Source of the DNA: Clostridia bacterium
Lineage (GTDB): Bacteria; Bacillota; Clostridia; Oscillospirales; Acutalibacteraceae
Length of the DNA stretch: 64,000 bases
NCBI GenBank assembly: GCA_017380575.1
Contig: JAFODS010000072.1
Span: forward strand, 36,941 to 100,940
Direction: 5' to 3'
Made by a program: the position numbers and the translations under genes. Positions 51,456 to 60,838 of the stretch are shown here, piece after piece. The notes beneath the pieces are model-generated. The model saw nothing but the letters and a program-made list of their open reading frames with translations, had not been told where the DNA came from and did not search any database. Each line of letters starts with the position of its first letter. The stretch's first letter is position 1.

Positions 51456-52137
51456 GAGTTTCGTTTTGTTTTTTGTAAAGTCTTTGTGCTTCAAAGTAAG
51501 CGAAAACAATGCATATGAAAGAGTAAACAGAGAAAATGAGAAACGGTAATATATCAGGAGTTTCGTTAAGCATCGGAATGTAAAGTATGATGCCGATTAT
51601 ACCGTTAACAATCATACAGAATGTGTATTCTACAAAAGCAAACATTGTCATAAACAGTATGAATACACCGAGGATATTAGTTGCACTGTCAAGGAAAACA
51701 TTCTTTGCACCGAACAACGGAAGCACCTTGCACATTATAAAAAGGGCAGCCGCATAACAAACGGAAAGAATTATTCGGTGTTTCCACGAAAGCTTACGTA
51801 ATATGGTAGATTTTTCCCATTTGTTTTTATTCCAGCGGATGAAAGTGATAAGCTGCATCGGGAAAGAAAAAAGGATAGCCTGGAAAGCAGAAGCGAGCAG
51901 TCCGTAATAAAAATAAACAGCGGCATAAAGCAACGAGTTTATGCTTCCGAAAAGATTGCTGTAGCGATTTACCCTTGACTGAAGCATTGCGATTATAAGC
52001 GAATTATAAAGCGGAAGAATCCGAAGAAAGCTCTGCTTGTAATAAATTCCCGTAACCGTGATAAGTATTCCTGTTACCGCCATCAGGAAATATATAAAAA
52101 TATCTTTTTTTGAAAGTTTTGAAGATTCCTTTAACAA
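51442..52137 (-). CDS. pnuC: PnuC-family vitamin/nicotinamide riboside transporter
   Basis: PnuC-type facilitated transporter, 231 residues, with seven hydrophobic segments. The family block appears as NLFGSINSLLYAAVYFYYGL, SAFQAILFSFPMQLITFIRW. PnuC proteins carry nicotinamide riboside, and relatives carry riboflavin or thiamine; the substrate is not certain. TTG start follows GGAGGG at 7 bp. I found no riboswitch in its about 75-bp upstream gap. Confidence 0.88.
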   Translation of the reverse strand: MLKESSKLSKKDIFIYFLMAVTGILITVTGIYYKQSFLRILPLYNSLIIAMLQSRVNRYSNLFGSINSLLYAAVYFYYGLLASAFQAILFSFPMQLITFIRWNKNKWEKSTILRKLSWKHRIILSVCYAAALFIMCKVLPLFGAKNVFLDSATNILGVFILFMTMFAFVEYTFCMIVNGIIGIILYIPMLNETPDILPFLIFSVYSFICIVFAYFEAQRLYKKQNETQISV

Positions 52138-52215
52138 ATCGTATCCCTCCGATTAAACATCGTGAGAGATTATATCACATACTTTGTATAGTTGTCACCT
52201 GTTATTTGTATTTTT

Positions 52216-53520
52216 TCAGAACTGTTTGTCATCTGTTGCAGGGTTATTGATAAGCTTTCCGTCTTCCGTAAACCTTGAACCGTGACACGGACAGTCCCAG
52301 GAATGCTCAGCTTTATTGTATTTAAGTGCACATCCGAGGTGGGGACAGCGCGGAACTGTCGGTAAAATTAAACCGATAAAAGATTCAAAAATATTAACCG
52401 CAAGCTGAGGATGAAAAATACTCCTTGACGGAGAATATATATTAGCATTTTCATCAATATTTTTACTGTTTGTGAGCATATCACACAGCAGTTCAGCCGC
52501 AACCATAGCGGATGTGAACCCCCATTTGTTGAAGCCTGTCGCAACAAAAAGATTTGGTGTGTTTTTAGAATACTGACCGATGTAAGGCATAGAATCGAGA
52601 GTCATACAGTCCTGGGTTGCATATTGAGTTTTAACGGTCGCTTCCGGATAGTGAGTTTTGGTAAACTGAAGCAATTCGGTATAACTTCCGCCTTTTTTGC
52701 CTGTTCTGTGGCTCCCTCCGCCAAGTAGAAGCAGATTTCTGTAGTTTCGGAAAGACAGTCCTTTTCCGCTTGCATCAATATACATTCCGTCAACGTCCTG
52801 CGCATTTTCCAGGGCGATAACATATGAACGGTCCTGATACATTTTCAAAGAAAAAAGCCCGTGCTTGTTCAAAATTGGAAAGTGGGTTGTAAAAACCGCA
52901 CGTTTATATTTTATTCTGCCGCAATCGGTTTCAGCAGACGTATCGTCAAGGTTAATGAGTTTTGTTTTTTCTCTGATGTTCAGGTTTTCAGAAATTTTAA
53001 ACAGAAGTTCCAACGGATTGATTTGTCCCTGATTATCCAATCGGATTGCTTTATAAATATCAAGAGGTAAAGGCGTTTGCGTCACTGTATCAAAAGGTAT
53101 TCCGATTGCTCGGTATGCCTCGATTTCATTTTCAATATCCTCGTTTTCCTCAAGTGAATAGACATATGCACTTTTTGTTTCAAAGTTGCAGTCGTATTTT
53201 TTGCAAAGGTCGCGGTAAATCTTTACAGCATTGCTGTTAAGATTATAATACTCGCGGGCATATTCCAAACCGTATTTGCTGATGATTTTATCGTATATCA
53301 GTCCGTGCTGTGCGGTGACTTTTGCTGTTGTGTCTGCGGTTACTCCGCAACATATTCTGTCAGCTTCAATAAGCAGATAGTCAACACCTTTTTGCTCAAG
53401 CATATATGCACAAAGTATGCCCGCAAGTCCACCGCCGATGATAAGAACATCGGTTTCGCAGTTTCCGTCAAGACTGTCAAATTCAGGTTTATTAATATTT
53501 TCAAACCATACTGATTGCAT
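52216..53520 (-). CDS. FAD-dependent oxidoreductase with C-terminal Rieske domain
   Basis: A 434-residue DadA-like FAD oxidoreductase. The FAD motif is VLIIGGGLAGILCAYMLEQKG (near residue 25). The C-terminal about 70 residues are a short Rieske [2Fe-2S] domain with CPHLGC and CPCHGSRF. This fusion is known in Firmicutes and Actinobacteria, but substrate is unknown. The sequence ends soon after the Rieske motif, shorter than the usual about 500 residues. It is oriented opposite to the exported phosphatase gene. Confidence 0.88.
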   Translation of the reverse strand: MQSVWFENINKPEFDSLDGNCETDVLIIGGGLAGILCAYMLEQKGVDYLLIEADRICCGVTADTTAKVTAQHGLIYDKIISKYGLEYAREYYNLNSNAVKIYRDLCKKYDCNFETKSAYVYSLEENEDIENEIEAYRAIGIPFDTVTQTPLPLDIYKAIRLDNQGQINPLELLFKISENLNIREKTKLINLDDTSAETDCGRIKYKRAVFTTHFPILNKHGLFSLKMYQDRSYVIALENAQDVDGMYIDASGKGLSFRNYRNLLLLGGGSHRTGKKGGSYTELLQFTKTHYPEATVKTQYATQDCMTLDSMPYIGQYSKNTPNLFVATGFNKWGFTSAMVAAELLCDMLTNSKNIDENANIYSPSRSIFHPQLAVNIFESFIGLILPTVPRCPHLGCALKYNKAEHSWDCPCHGSRFTEDGKLINNPATDDKQF

Positions 53521-53578
53521 TTATATCACATCCTGATACTATTATGTGCAAAAGTTTTTTTGTTTTATAATTATTTTA

Positions 53579-53607
53579 TTGACTGAGATATTTATTCCGT
53601 GTTATCA
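53579..53607 (+). promoter_or_regulatory. Promoter of the exported alkaline-phosphatase-like gene
   Basis: TTGACT (53579-53584), 17 bp, TTATCA (53602-53607), about 33 bp before the ATG. The -10 is weak. Confidence 0.4.
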
Positions 53608-53640
53608 TTTAAACATAAATTATAAAAGGAGTGCGCAGTT

Positions 53641-54594
53641 ATGACGTTCTTAGCAAAACTTATGAGTGTTCTTATGCTTATCCCTGCTCTTTTCGGTTAT
53701 TATATGAATGATGCACAGGATACAGAAGAAGCTTACCTTGCAGCACTTGAAAATGTTGCAGTTGAAAACACAATTGAAACAGCAATTCCGCAGACAGAGA
53801 TTTATGATATGGTAGTTGACCATCTTACATCTGAGTTGCCTGCAGGTAAAACAGAGAAAAAAGCTATTATTATCGGTTATGACGGATGCCGTGCAGATGC
53901 GCTCAGCCTTGTTAAAGATAAGTACAGCGGTATAACAACACTTCTTAATGACGGTGCATCTTTCAACCTTGCTTACTGTGGCGGTGTTAACTATCCCGAC
54001 GGTGAAAATACACAGGACACATCAACAGCTCCGGGCTGGTGTTCGGTGCTTACAGGCGTATGGGCAGAGGATAACGGTGTTTACGGTAACGGTCAGCCGA
54101 AGTCGCTTGAGTATAAAACTCTTATGACCGAGCTTGTTGAAAACGGAACAATCGATTCTGCATCATTTATCACAAAATGGGGCGGACATTTCTCTAAAGA
54201 TGATTCTACATACATCAACGAAAAGAAATATTGCGAAGAAAACGGTATCAATGTTGCTTTCAATAAGACATCGGGTAACGAAGGCAGTATGATAAAGGCT
54301 GCAGAGGAACTTAAAAAAGCTGACTGTCCTGATTTCACAATTGCAATTTATGAAAACACAGACAGTAACGGTCACAACCTCGGTTTCTCAATCAACAATC
54401 CGTTTTACAAATTAGGCTTCAGCCATTGTGAAAATTTTGCGTACGATACAATCCGTACAATCAAGAACAGAGATACTTTTGAAACAGAGGATTGGCTTAT
54501 TATTATCACATCTGACCACGGCGGATTCGGCACAGGTCACGGCGGCCCGACAATCCAGGAAAGAATGACATTTATCGTAGTAAACAGATATTAA
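53641..54594 (+). CDS. Exported alkaline-phosphatase-superfamily hydrolase
   Basis: A 317-residue protein with an N-terminal hydrophobic segment (FLAKLMSVLMLIPALFGYYM), then an alkaline-phosphatase fold: IIIGYDGCRADALSL (metal Asp), a Thr/Ser nucleophile region TSTAPGWCSVLTGVWAEDNG, DSNGHNLGF and TSDHGGFGTGHGG (metal Asp-His). This is typical of phosphodiesterase/nucleotide pyrophosphatase or phosphoglycerol transferase relatives. It ends with a strong terminator. Confidence 0.83.
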   Translation: MTFLAKLMSVLMLIPALFGYYMNDAQDTEEAYLAALENVAVENTIETAIPQTEIYDMVVDHLTSELPAGKTEKKAIIIGYDGCRADALSLVKDKYSGITTLLNDGASFNLAYCGGVNYPDGENTQDTSTAPGWCSVLTGVWAEDNGVYGNGQPKSLEYKTLMTELVENGTIDSASFITKWGGHFSKDDSTYINEKKYCEENGINVAFNKTSGNEGSMIKAAEELKKADCPDFTIAIYENTDSNGHNLGFSINNPFYKLGFSHCENFAYDTIRTIKNRDTFETEDWLIIITSDHGGFGTGHGGPTIQERMTFIVVNRY

Positions 54595-54612
54595 TTAAAT
54601 AATGCAAAAATT

Positions 54613-54644
54613 AACCTCCTTGCCCGTTTGCAAGGAGGTTATCT
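54613..54644. terminator. Bidirectional terminator
   Basis: AACCTCCTTGC (54613-54623) and GCAAGGAGGTT (54630-54640), between convergent genes. Confidence 0.85.
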
Positions 54645-54649
54645 TTATA

Positions 54650-55666
54650 TCAGTAGTTAGCTTCAACCGTTTCACCGATGGCTCTTAAAAGCGAGTCCTC
54701 GTGAGTTGAGGGCAGGTCGCAGTTATAATGCCAGATCATAACTCCGCCGTAACCGTTTTTGATAGCAAATTCAGTTTTTTGTGCAATAACATCGGGAGTG
54801 TTGAACCAGAAGTCCTTTCCTGTATCATTGCAATGGTACCAACCGTTTTCATCGATTTGTCCGTAACAGCCGTTATAACCGTACCAGTATGCGGACATAT
54901 CCGTCGGACGAGAATAGAAGGGGAGTCCGATATTTACCTTTTCAAGAGGAATGCCGTAGAAGCCGACCTTTCTGACAAGCTCTGCCATATCTTCGTATGT
55001 TGAATGTCTGCCGTTTTCATCATTCATATCGTAAAGCATAAATTCAAACACGTCGATAGCAGCAATAGCTTTCGTTGAAAACTTTATGTTCCAATCATTA
55101 CTTGCAACTCCGAGAGTGTAATCACCGAGCTGTTTGTCGAGTGAAACAAGGAAGTTGTTATAATAATGCCACGCTTTAAGCGAAAGCGGATATTCGTAAT
55201 CGAAGTGAACCCCGTCAAAATTGTATTTGTCAAGAACGGTTATGATATTGTCTTCAAGCACACCGCTTGTGAAAGCTTTGTTGTGTTCTTCGCTTTGAGC
55301 TTCCATCTGGTCTTCCCAAACGTCGGAATCGGTATGGCCTGACGGTCCGAGAAGATTCAACGTGATGTTAATATCTCTTTCACCGATTGCATTGCGAATA
55401 TTTGAAAGTGCAGTTTCAAGTGTTTCTTTGCGAAGATTAACGTTACCCTCGCTGTCGAAGGATGCACACTCAAACAGGATTACATCCGTAATAATATCGA
55501 AATCTTCGGGATAAAGGCTGTCAGAATTCTGAACATAATCACCCCTTATGTATGTCGTCACTCTGAAGCTTTCAACTTTTTCAATATAATTTTCACTCAC
55601 ACCGAAAAATCCCGTAACCAAAGATATCAGCGCTGTGAAAAAAGCTATGATTCTTTCAAAAAGCAT
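54650..55666 (-). CDS. Membrane-anchored GH18 glycosidase
   Basis: GH18-family protein of 338 residues, chitinase or endo-beta-N-acetylglucosaminidase type. N-terminal hydrophobic anchor RIIAFFTALISLVTGFFGVS, then the catalytic strand FDGVHFDYEYP with acid Glu158 (DxxFDxE form), plus GLPFYSRPTDM and GVMIWHYNCD. Substrate may be chitin, peptidoglycan or spore cortex; spore-related GH18 enzymes exist. ATG follows AAGGAGT. Confidence 0.88.
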   Translation of the reverse strand: MLFERIIAFFTALISLVTGFFGVSENYIEKVESFRVTTYIRGDYVQNSDSLYPEDFDIITDVILFECASFDSEGNVNLRKETLETALSNIRNAIGERDINITLNLLGPSGHTDSDVWEDQMEAQSEEHNKAFTSGVLEDNIITVLDKYNFDGVHFDYEYPLSLKAWHYYNNFLVSLDKQLGDYTLGVASNDWNIKFSTKAIAAIDVFEFMLYDMNDENGRHSTYEDMAELVRKVGFYGIPLEKVNIGLPFYSRPTDMSAYWYGYNGCYGQIDENGWYHCNDTGKDFWFNTPDVIAQKTEFAIKNGYGGVMIWHYNCDLPSTHEDSLLRAIGETVEANY

Positions 55667-55724
55667 AAAACTTACTCCTTACTGTTGTAATGATGCATTG
55701 ACTCTATATGTTGACTGAAGTATA

Positions 55725-57131
55725 TCAGAACCTTGGCCAGAAGTCTGTGCCCCAAGGATGAGACTGTTCTTCCCATTCATCGCGGTGGCGAAGCATCTTT
55801 TCTCTCATTTCGCTGATTTTTTCTTTGTACTCTTCACAATCGGCAAGATTGTTTGTTTCCCAAGGATCATTTTTTATGTTGTAAAGAAAAGTCCATTTGT
55901 CTTCTTCTTTGTCACCGTTACGGTATTCGATAAGCTTGAATTCGTTATCTTTTACACCACGGACGAACTGATCAAAAATAAGATACAGTTCATCGCGGAA
56001 GCTGTCACCGTGCTGACCGTCAAGAAGATGTGCAAAGCTCTTGCCGTCTACCGAATCGGGCAGTTCTATGCCGACCTTTTCACAAAGAGTGGGGAAAATA
56101 TCGTAAAGGTAAACGTAAGCGTCGTTCTTCGTGTTCTGTGCAATTCCCGGACCTGCAAGTATAAGCGGAATACGGACACCGTGCTCGTAAATGTCTTCTT
56201 TGCCGAGCCAACCGTGCTGACCGACAGCAAGACCGTTATCGCCCGTAAACACGATTATAGTGTTGTCTTCTTCACCTGATTGATGAAGAGTGTCAAGCAG
56301 TCTTCCGATTTCATAATCAAGGTGTGTTATCATTGCGAAATATTCAGCAATATGACGTCTGACTTCATCCTTTTCTCTCGGATAAGCGGCAAGATGCTCG
56401 TCACGGTGAACCATAAGCGGATAATTCGTATCAATAATTTCCTGAAAATTCGGAGGCAGAGTTATTTTATCGGGATCGTACATCTGTCGGAATTCGTCGG
56501 GCATCGTCCTCGGATCGTGCGGTGCAAGATAAGCAAGGTACATAAAAAACGGTTTTTCTTTGCCGACGTTTTCATTGAGAAGATTTATAGCTGCATCTGT
56601 CAGCAAGGTGCTTGAATGTTTACCGGGGTCAAATTCGTCGCAGTGCTGAGCCTGAGGATTGTTATCTTTATAAAAATCCACAACGAAGTTGATTGTGTTA
56701 TCGTATTTACCTGTCGGGTCGTATCTGCAGGTCGGAACATTCCAATGGTCCCACATACCGCCGAAAAAGATTTTTGCACCCTGAGTGAAGCTTCGGGCGT
56801 AGGCAGGGCAGCCGTTATGCCATTTACCAAGACCGATAGTTTCATATCCGTTGTTTTTAAAGGTTTCTGCAAGTGTTTTGTGCTCGGGAGGAATGTTGCC
56901 ACCCAATTCTTCAAGGTGAAACGGATTTCGGCCTGAAAGAATCATCGCACGGCTTGGCATACACACGGCACCGCAGGTTCCGCCTGCGATATGTGCGCGG
57001 ACGAATGAAGTTCCTCTTTTTACAAGTTTATCAAGATTAGGAGTGATTATTTCCTTGTTGCCGAGTGTACTGATAGTATCCCAACGCTGGTCATCGGTTA
57101 CGATGAATAATATATTAGGTTTTTTATGCAT
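55725..57131 (-). CDS. Sulfatase (formylglycine type)
   Basis: Sulfatase of 468 residues with no signal peptide. It starts KPNILFIVTDDQRWDTIS (metal Asp residues) and carries the maturation motif CMPSR (Cys57), which must be converted to formylglycine by an anaerobic enzyme or FGE not seen here. FTGDNGLAVGQHGWLGKEDI supplies the remaining metal ligands. Related enzymes act on mucin, heparin or phosphonate/choline sulfate; cytoplasmic location suggests small substrates. ATG 57131 follows AAGGCGGTG; upstream in-frame starts lack a site. Confidence 0.92.
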   Translation of the reverse strand: MHKKPNILFIVTDDQRWDTISTLGNKEIITPNLDKLVKRGTSFVRAHIAGGTCGAVCMPSRAMILSGRNPFHLEELGGNIPPEHKTLAETFKNNGYETIGLGKWHNGCPAYARSFTQGAKIFFGGMWDHWNVPTCRYDPTGKYDNTINFVVDFYKDNNPQAQHCDEFDPGKHSSTLLTDAAINLLNENVGKEKPFFMYLAYLAPHDPRTMPDEFRQMYDPDKITLPPNFQEIIDTNYPLMVHRDEHLAAYPREKDEVRRHIAEYFAMITHLDYEIGRLLDTLHQSGEEDNTIIVFTGDNGLAVGQHGWLGKEDIYEHGVRIPLILAGPGIAQNTKNDAYVYLYDIFPTLCEKVGIELPDSVDGKSFAHLLDGQHGDSFRDELYLIFDQFVRGVKDNEFKLIEYRNGDKEEDKWTFLYNIKNDPWETNNLADCEEYKEKISEMREKMLRHRDEWEEQSHPWGTDFWPRF

Positions 57132-57246
57132 AAAAACACCGCCTTTAACAAGATAATTATAATGCAAATATTTCGGATTTGCAATAAAGGTTTCCTTTAT
57201 TTTACAATTACGTGTTATTGAAGCTTTAATTGAATTCCAATACAGT

Positions 57247-57278
57247 AAAACACCGCTGAAAACTCAGCGGTGTTTTTT
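57247..57278 (-). terminator. Terminator after the LytTR-DUF3021 operon
   Basis: AAAACACCGCTGA and TCAGCGGTGTTTT with T-rich flanks on both strands. Confidence 0.82.
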
Positions 57279-57697
57279 CAGGATTTAAGCTTTGCATTCA
57301 GTTTTCGGCTCGTTATTTTTACTGCAACAAAAACCGTTATCCATACACAGAAATAAACAATCAGGAAAATTGCCGTAAAAACAAGCAAGAATTTCGGGTC
57401 AAAGGGAATCCAGCTGTTTATAAGGTAGCATGAGGTGTATGCGAGATACAAAACTGAAAGATGGCAGAAAAGAGATTTCGGAATACTGAAGCTTTCGATC
57501 TGATTGAAAACCGAGGCTCCTGCCTGGACAAAAGCAAGAAGATAAACGGAAACAATCGCGATGAGAATCTGCACTCCGTTAAGGGAAAAGTCAGCTACAG
57601 TTTTTTGAAGAACAGCGTAGACTATGCCGATAATAATCGGTCCGAAGCCTGCAAAAATCAGACCTCTGTGTAAAAAAGATTTAATATATCTGTTCAT
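57278..57697 (-). CDS. DUF3021 membrane protein
   Basis: A 139-residue protein with four predicted membrane helices, of the DUF3021 family (RGLIFAGFGPIIIGIVYAVL). Genes of this family regularly follow LytTR regulators, as here, and are thought to modulate them at the membrane. Ribosome binding site AAAGGATAGG overlaps the end of the LytTR gene. Confidence 0.85.
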   Translation of the reverse strand: MNRYIKSFLHRGLIFAGFGPIIIGIVYAVLQKTVADFSLNGVQILIAIVSVYLLAFVQAGASVFNQIESFSIPKSLFCHLSVLYLAYTSCYLINSWIPFDPKFLLVFTAIFLIVYFCVWITVFVAVKITSRKLNAKLKS

Positions 57698-57698
57698 A

Positions 57699-58130
57699 TT
57701 AAATACCTATCCTTTCTTTAATTGTTTTTAGTTGTCTGCGCGAAACATATTCTGTGTCACCGTTTTTGAATTTTATTTTGAGAGTACCTGAAATAGATGT
57801 GTCAAACCGTTCAGCCTTGTTGATGTTTGCAAGGCAGGATTGATTGATTTTGACAAAGTTTTCGGGTAGCTTTTCTTCAAGAGTGTAAAGCCGTTCTTTC
57901 AAAATGAATTTATCGTTTTTGCAAAACGCGTAAACCTTGCCCGAAATAACACTTATATAATAAATATCAAACGGATTAAGTCGTGTGATTTCACTTCCTT
58001 TGTATCCTAAAAATTCGGTTGAGTATTGCTCAGCAATTTGCTTGATTTCTTCTGTGAAACGGTTTTCTTTTTTCGCGTAGATAACAATTTTTTCTTCGTG
58101 CTCAGTGTCGATTATTATTTCGCATTTCAA
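57699..58130 (-). CDS. LytTR-domain transcriptional regulator
   Basis: A 143-residue regulator with a C-terminal LytTR DNA-binding domain (about 45-143: IYYISVISGKVYAF, ENFVKINQSCLANINKAERF, EYVSRRQLKTIKERIG). There is no receiver domain, so it is not a standard two-component regulator. With DUF3021 it forms the known LytTR-membrane inhibitor-type pair. TTG start follows GGAGG. The target promoter is unknown. Confidence 0.9.
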   Translation of the reverse strand: MKCEIIIDTEHEEKIVIYAKKENRFTEEIKQIAEQYSTEFLGYKGSEITRLNPFDIYYISVISGKVYAFCKNDKFILKERLYTLEEKLPENFVKINQSCLANINKAERFDTSISGTLKIKFKNGDTEYVSRRQLKTIKERIGI

Positions 58131-58272
58131 ACTATTACCTCCTTTCGTGCATATTATAGTTTACAGAAAATTTGTTTTCAACAGATTTAACCTGTTCGGT
58201 CATATTTACAATATAAACGGAAAATCCTCACCGTTTACGATGAGGATTGACACAATATTGTTTTTAGTTGTT

Positions 58273-58791
58273 TTAAATCTTTTTTCTGTATCTCACCATT
58301 GCAATAATGATAGATACAATAGCAATTACTGAGCCGAGGGCAGCACCGTAAGCCTGAGAAATATAGTTATAAACAAGCCAGAAGGGGGCACTGCAAAGCC
58401 CGAACCTGCGTATAGTCTGCTCATTGTTGCACCAAAGTCCGCCTGTCTGCAAAAGAGCACCTGCAATCGGAAGAAGCTCAATCCATTCACGTTGAATAAA
58501 AGCAGAAATCAGTCCGATAACGGCAATCGCTGCCATATTAATAAAAGCTAACGGGCGGATATATCTGTTGAATGGCGGGTCGTTTTTCTTTGCGGCAAAA
58601 AAGGAAGACACGGTTGACATAAAATCCATAATTGCCCCTGAAAAAGCACCTAAAAGCAGATATTGCAGAACATACAGGGCGTTTGAGATACAGGTTGCCC
58701 AAACAATATGCTTACGTTTTTTCAGCTGATAACTCAGAAGATAAAGTCCGACAGCTCCGAGTCCGATAATCTGTGATATGATGAGCAACAT
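58273..58791 (-). CDS. YgjV-like membrane protein
   Basis: A 172-residue protein with about five hydrophobic segments, resembling the YgjV/Imp family (IIGLGAVGLYLLSYQLKKRK, NALYVLQYLLLGAFSGAIMD, SAPFWLVYNYISQAYGA). The function is unknown; a lipid or sugar-like transporter has been considered only by fold. Ribosome binding site AGGAGGG. Confidence 0.75.
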   Translation of the reverse strand: MLLIISQIIGLGAVGLYLLSYQLKKRKHIVWATCISNALYVLQYLLLGAFSGAIMDFMSTVSSFFAAKKNDPPFNRYIRPLAFINMAAIAVIGLISAFIQREWIELLPIAGALLQTGGLWCNNEQTIRRFGLCSAPFWLVYNYISQAYGAALGSVIAIVSIIIAMVRYRKKI

Positions 58792-58955
58792 AAAATCCCT
58801 CCTTTTTGCAACCCGTTAATTTTACCTTATTCAGAGAGTTTTGTAAAGTGTTGATATCATTTTTAAACATTATCAGATTTCTAAAATAATCTTGTTTTTG
58901 CTTGCTGTGAGTGGTACAATAACCGTAACAAACAAAATGCAAAGAGGTCGATTAT

Positions 58956-60263
58956 ATGCATAAAAGATTAGCTCTTACACCGCCTATGGGATGGAACAGT
59001 TGGGACTGCTACGGTGCGGCTGTAAACGAGGAACAGTTACTTGCCAATGCAGATTATATGGCGGAACACCTTAAGGATTACGGTTGGGAATATGTTGTCT
59101 GTGACATCCAGTGGTCAGAACCTACTGCAAACAGCTTCTACTACCATTATTTTGCTCCGCTTTGTATGGACGAATATTCACGTCTTATTCCGTCGGTTGA
59201 ACGTTTCCCGTCTTCTGCAGGCGGCAAAGGCTTCAAGCCGATTGCGGATTACATACATTCGCTCGGTCTTAAATTCGGTATTCATATTATGAGAGGTATT
59301 CCGCGTCAGGCGGCACATCAGAACACAAAAATCAAGTGTGAAGGTGTTACGGCAAGGGATATTGCAAACCCGTCATCAATTTGCGGTTGGAATCCTGATA
59401 TGTACGGTCTTAACACAGGCAGTAAAGGTGCACAGGAGTATTACGACTCAATCTTCGAACTTTACGCTTCATGGGGCGTGGATTACATCAAGTGCGACGA
59501 TATCGCAAACACAGAGATATTCCCGCATAATCCTTACTCAGCGAGAAAAGAAATCGAAATGTTAAGGAAGGCTATTGATAAATGCGGCAGAGATATGGTT
59601 CTCAGCCTTTCTCCGGGACCAGCACCCGTATGGGAGCACGAGCACCTTGCAGCTAATGCTAATATGTGGCGAATGACAGGCGATTTCTGGGACGAATGGA
59701 GTAGGCTTCACGCGATGTTTGAACGCTGTTATGCTTGGCAGGAGTATGTTCAGCCGGGTGCATGGCCTGATTGCGATATGCTTCCGTTAGGCAGAATTCA
59801 GATTACAGAAGAACTCCCTGAATACAGAAACCGTTATACACGCTTCACTCACGATGAGCAGATAACAATGATGACACTCTGGGGAATTTTCCGTTCACCG
59901 CTTATGATGGGCGGAGAAATGCGCGAAAACGATGAATTTACTCTTTCACTTCTGCAGAACAGAGAGCTTATTGATATGCTCAAAAACTCAAACGGTGCAA
60001 GACAGTTCAAGCGTGAAGAAACAGAAGGTAAGGGCGAAATCATCTGGACATCAAACGGTGAAAACTGCAAATACGTTGCACTCTTCAACACTGATGATGA
60101 CGAAAGAGAAATAGGTTTTGATATTACCGATATTTCAATCGGCGGTGTAAAATACAGTGTTCACGATATGTGGAAGCACGAAGAGTATACAGTAACCGAC
60201 GGCAAATTCTCTGCAATTGTCACCCCCCACGGTGCAAGACTTTTCAGAATCAGTATCAAATAA
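58956..60263 (+). CDS. Alpha-galactosidase, GH27
   Basis: GH27 alpha-galactosidase of 435 residues, cytoplasmic (no signal peptide). LTPPMGWNSWDCYG opens the barrel; the nucleophile is Asp181 in VDYIKCDD and the acid/base is Asp243 in WRMTGDFWDEW. GFKPIADYIHSLGLKFGIH and MRGIPRQAAHQN are typical. It complements the GH36 enzyme at the left edge; they are not homologous except in fold. A weak promoter TTGTTT-17-TACAAT lies upstream and a terminator follows. Confidence 0.93.
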   Translation: MHKRLALTPPMGWNSWDCYGAAVNEEQLLANADYMAEHLKDYGWEYVVCDIQWSEPTANSFYYHYFAPLCMDEYSRLIPSVERFPSSAGGKGFKPIADYIHSLGLKFGIHIMRGIPRQAAHQNTKIKCEGVTARDIANPSSICGWNPDMYGLNTGSKGAQEYYDSIFELYASWGVDYIKCDDIANTEIFPHNPYSARKEIEMLRKAIDKCGRDMVLSLSPGPAPVWEHEHLAANANMWRMTGDFWDEWSRLHAMFERCYAWQEYVQPGAWPDCDMLPLGRIQITEELPEYRNRYTRFTHDEQITMMTLWGIFRSPLMMGGEMRENDEFTLSLLQNRELIDMLKNSNGARQFKREETEGKGEIIWTSNGENCKYVALFNTDDDEREIGFDITDISIGGVKYSVHDMWKHEEYTVTDGKFSAIVTPHGARLFRISIK

Positions 60264-60280
60264 AGCTTATAAGATGCAAA

Positions 60281-60308
60281 AATCCCCTTGGAACAATCCA
60301 AGGGGATT
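60281..60308. terminator. Bidirectional terminator after GH27
   Basis: AATCCCCTTGG (60281-60291) and CCAAGGGGATT (60298-60308). Confidence 0.85.
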
Positions 60309-60313
60309 AATTA

Positions 60314-60748
60314 TCAACTGTTATTAATCATTTCTTCAACTTTATCTAATACCGGTTCCGTTCTTTCTGATTGCAAATCGGCAATAAGGCAATCAATAGC
60401 GCAAAGAGCTTCTGATGCTTCAATGTCATCGTGTTCAAAACAATCATTCAGGTCATATTCTTGACCGTCTACGGTGATTATTCTGCAATCATCATAGTCG
60501 GGGAAGCGGAAACTTTTAAAATCACTGATTTCAAGTATATTCAAGAGTATAAAATAGTAGTTCGTAATTTCAGTATAAATTTTATCTGTGCTTTCGGGAT
60601 TTGACAATTCTTCTTCAAGAGTATTATTAAATATGCTTTCAAAATCACTGCCTTTCAAAAACTTATTAACATCAGAAACTATTCTTATCATTTCATCTTC
60701 AGTCAACTCTTTTTTGGAATTGAAACTTTCAAAAATGTCTTTTAGCAT
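60314..60748 (-). CDS. Acidic hypothetical protein
   Basis: A 144-residue acidic protein without signal or membrane segment. It looks alpha-helical (LTEDEMIRIVSDVNKFLKGS, ITNYYFILLNILEISDF). ATG 60748 follows GGATGG. No family recognised. The long gap downstream of its start holds repeat copy B. Confidence 0.6.
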   Translation of the reverse strand: MLKDIFESFNSKKELTEDEMIRIVSDVNKFLKGSDFESIFNNTLEEELSNPESTDKIYTEITNYYFILLNILEISDFKSFRFPDYDDCRIITVDGQEYDLNDCFEHDDIEASEALCAIDCLIADLQSERTEPVLDKVEEMINNS

Positions 60749-60838
60749 ATTCAACCATCCGTTTGATTCGTTTTTTGTATTGTATCATATATTGTTAATT
60801 GTGGCAACACACAAAAATATACCTGGATTGCTTTGGCG

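Noticed and set aside
52138-52215. NAD or thiamine riboswitch upstream of pnuC
   Set aside because: The gap is about 78 bp and has only a promoter-like TATAAT; no riboswitch core was seen.
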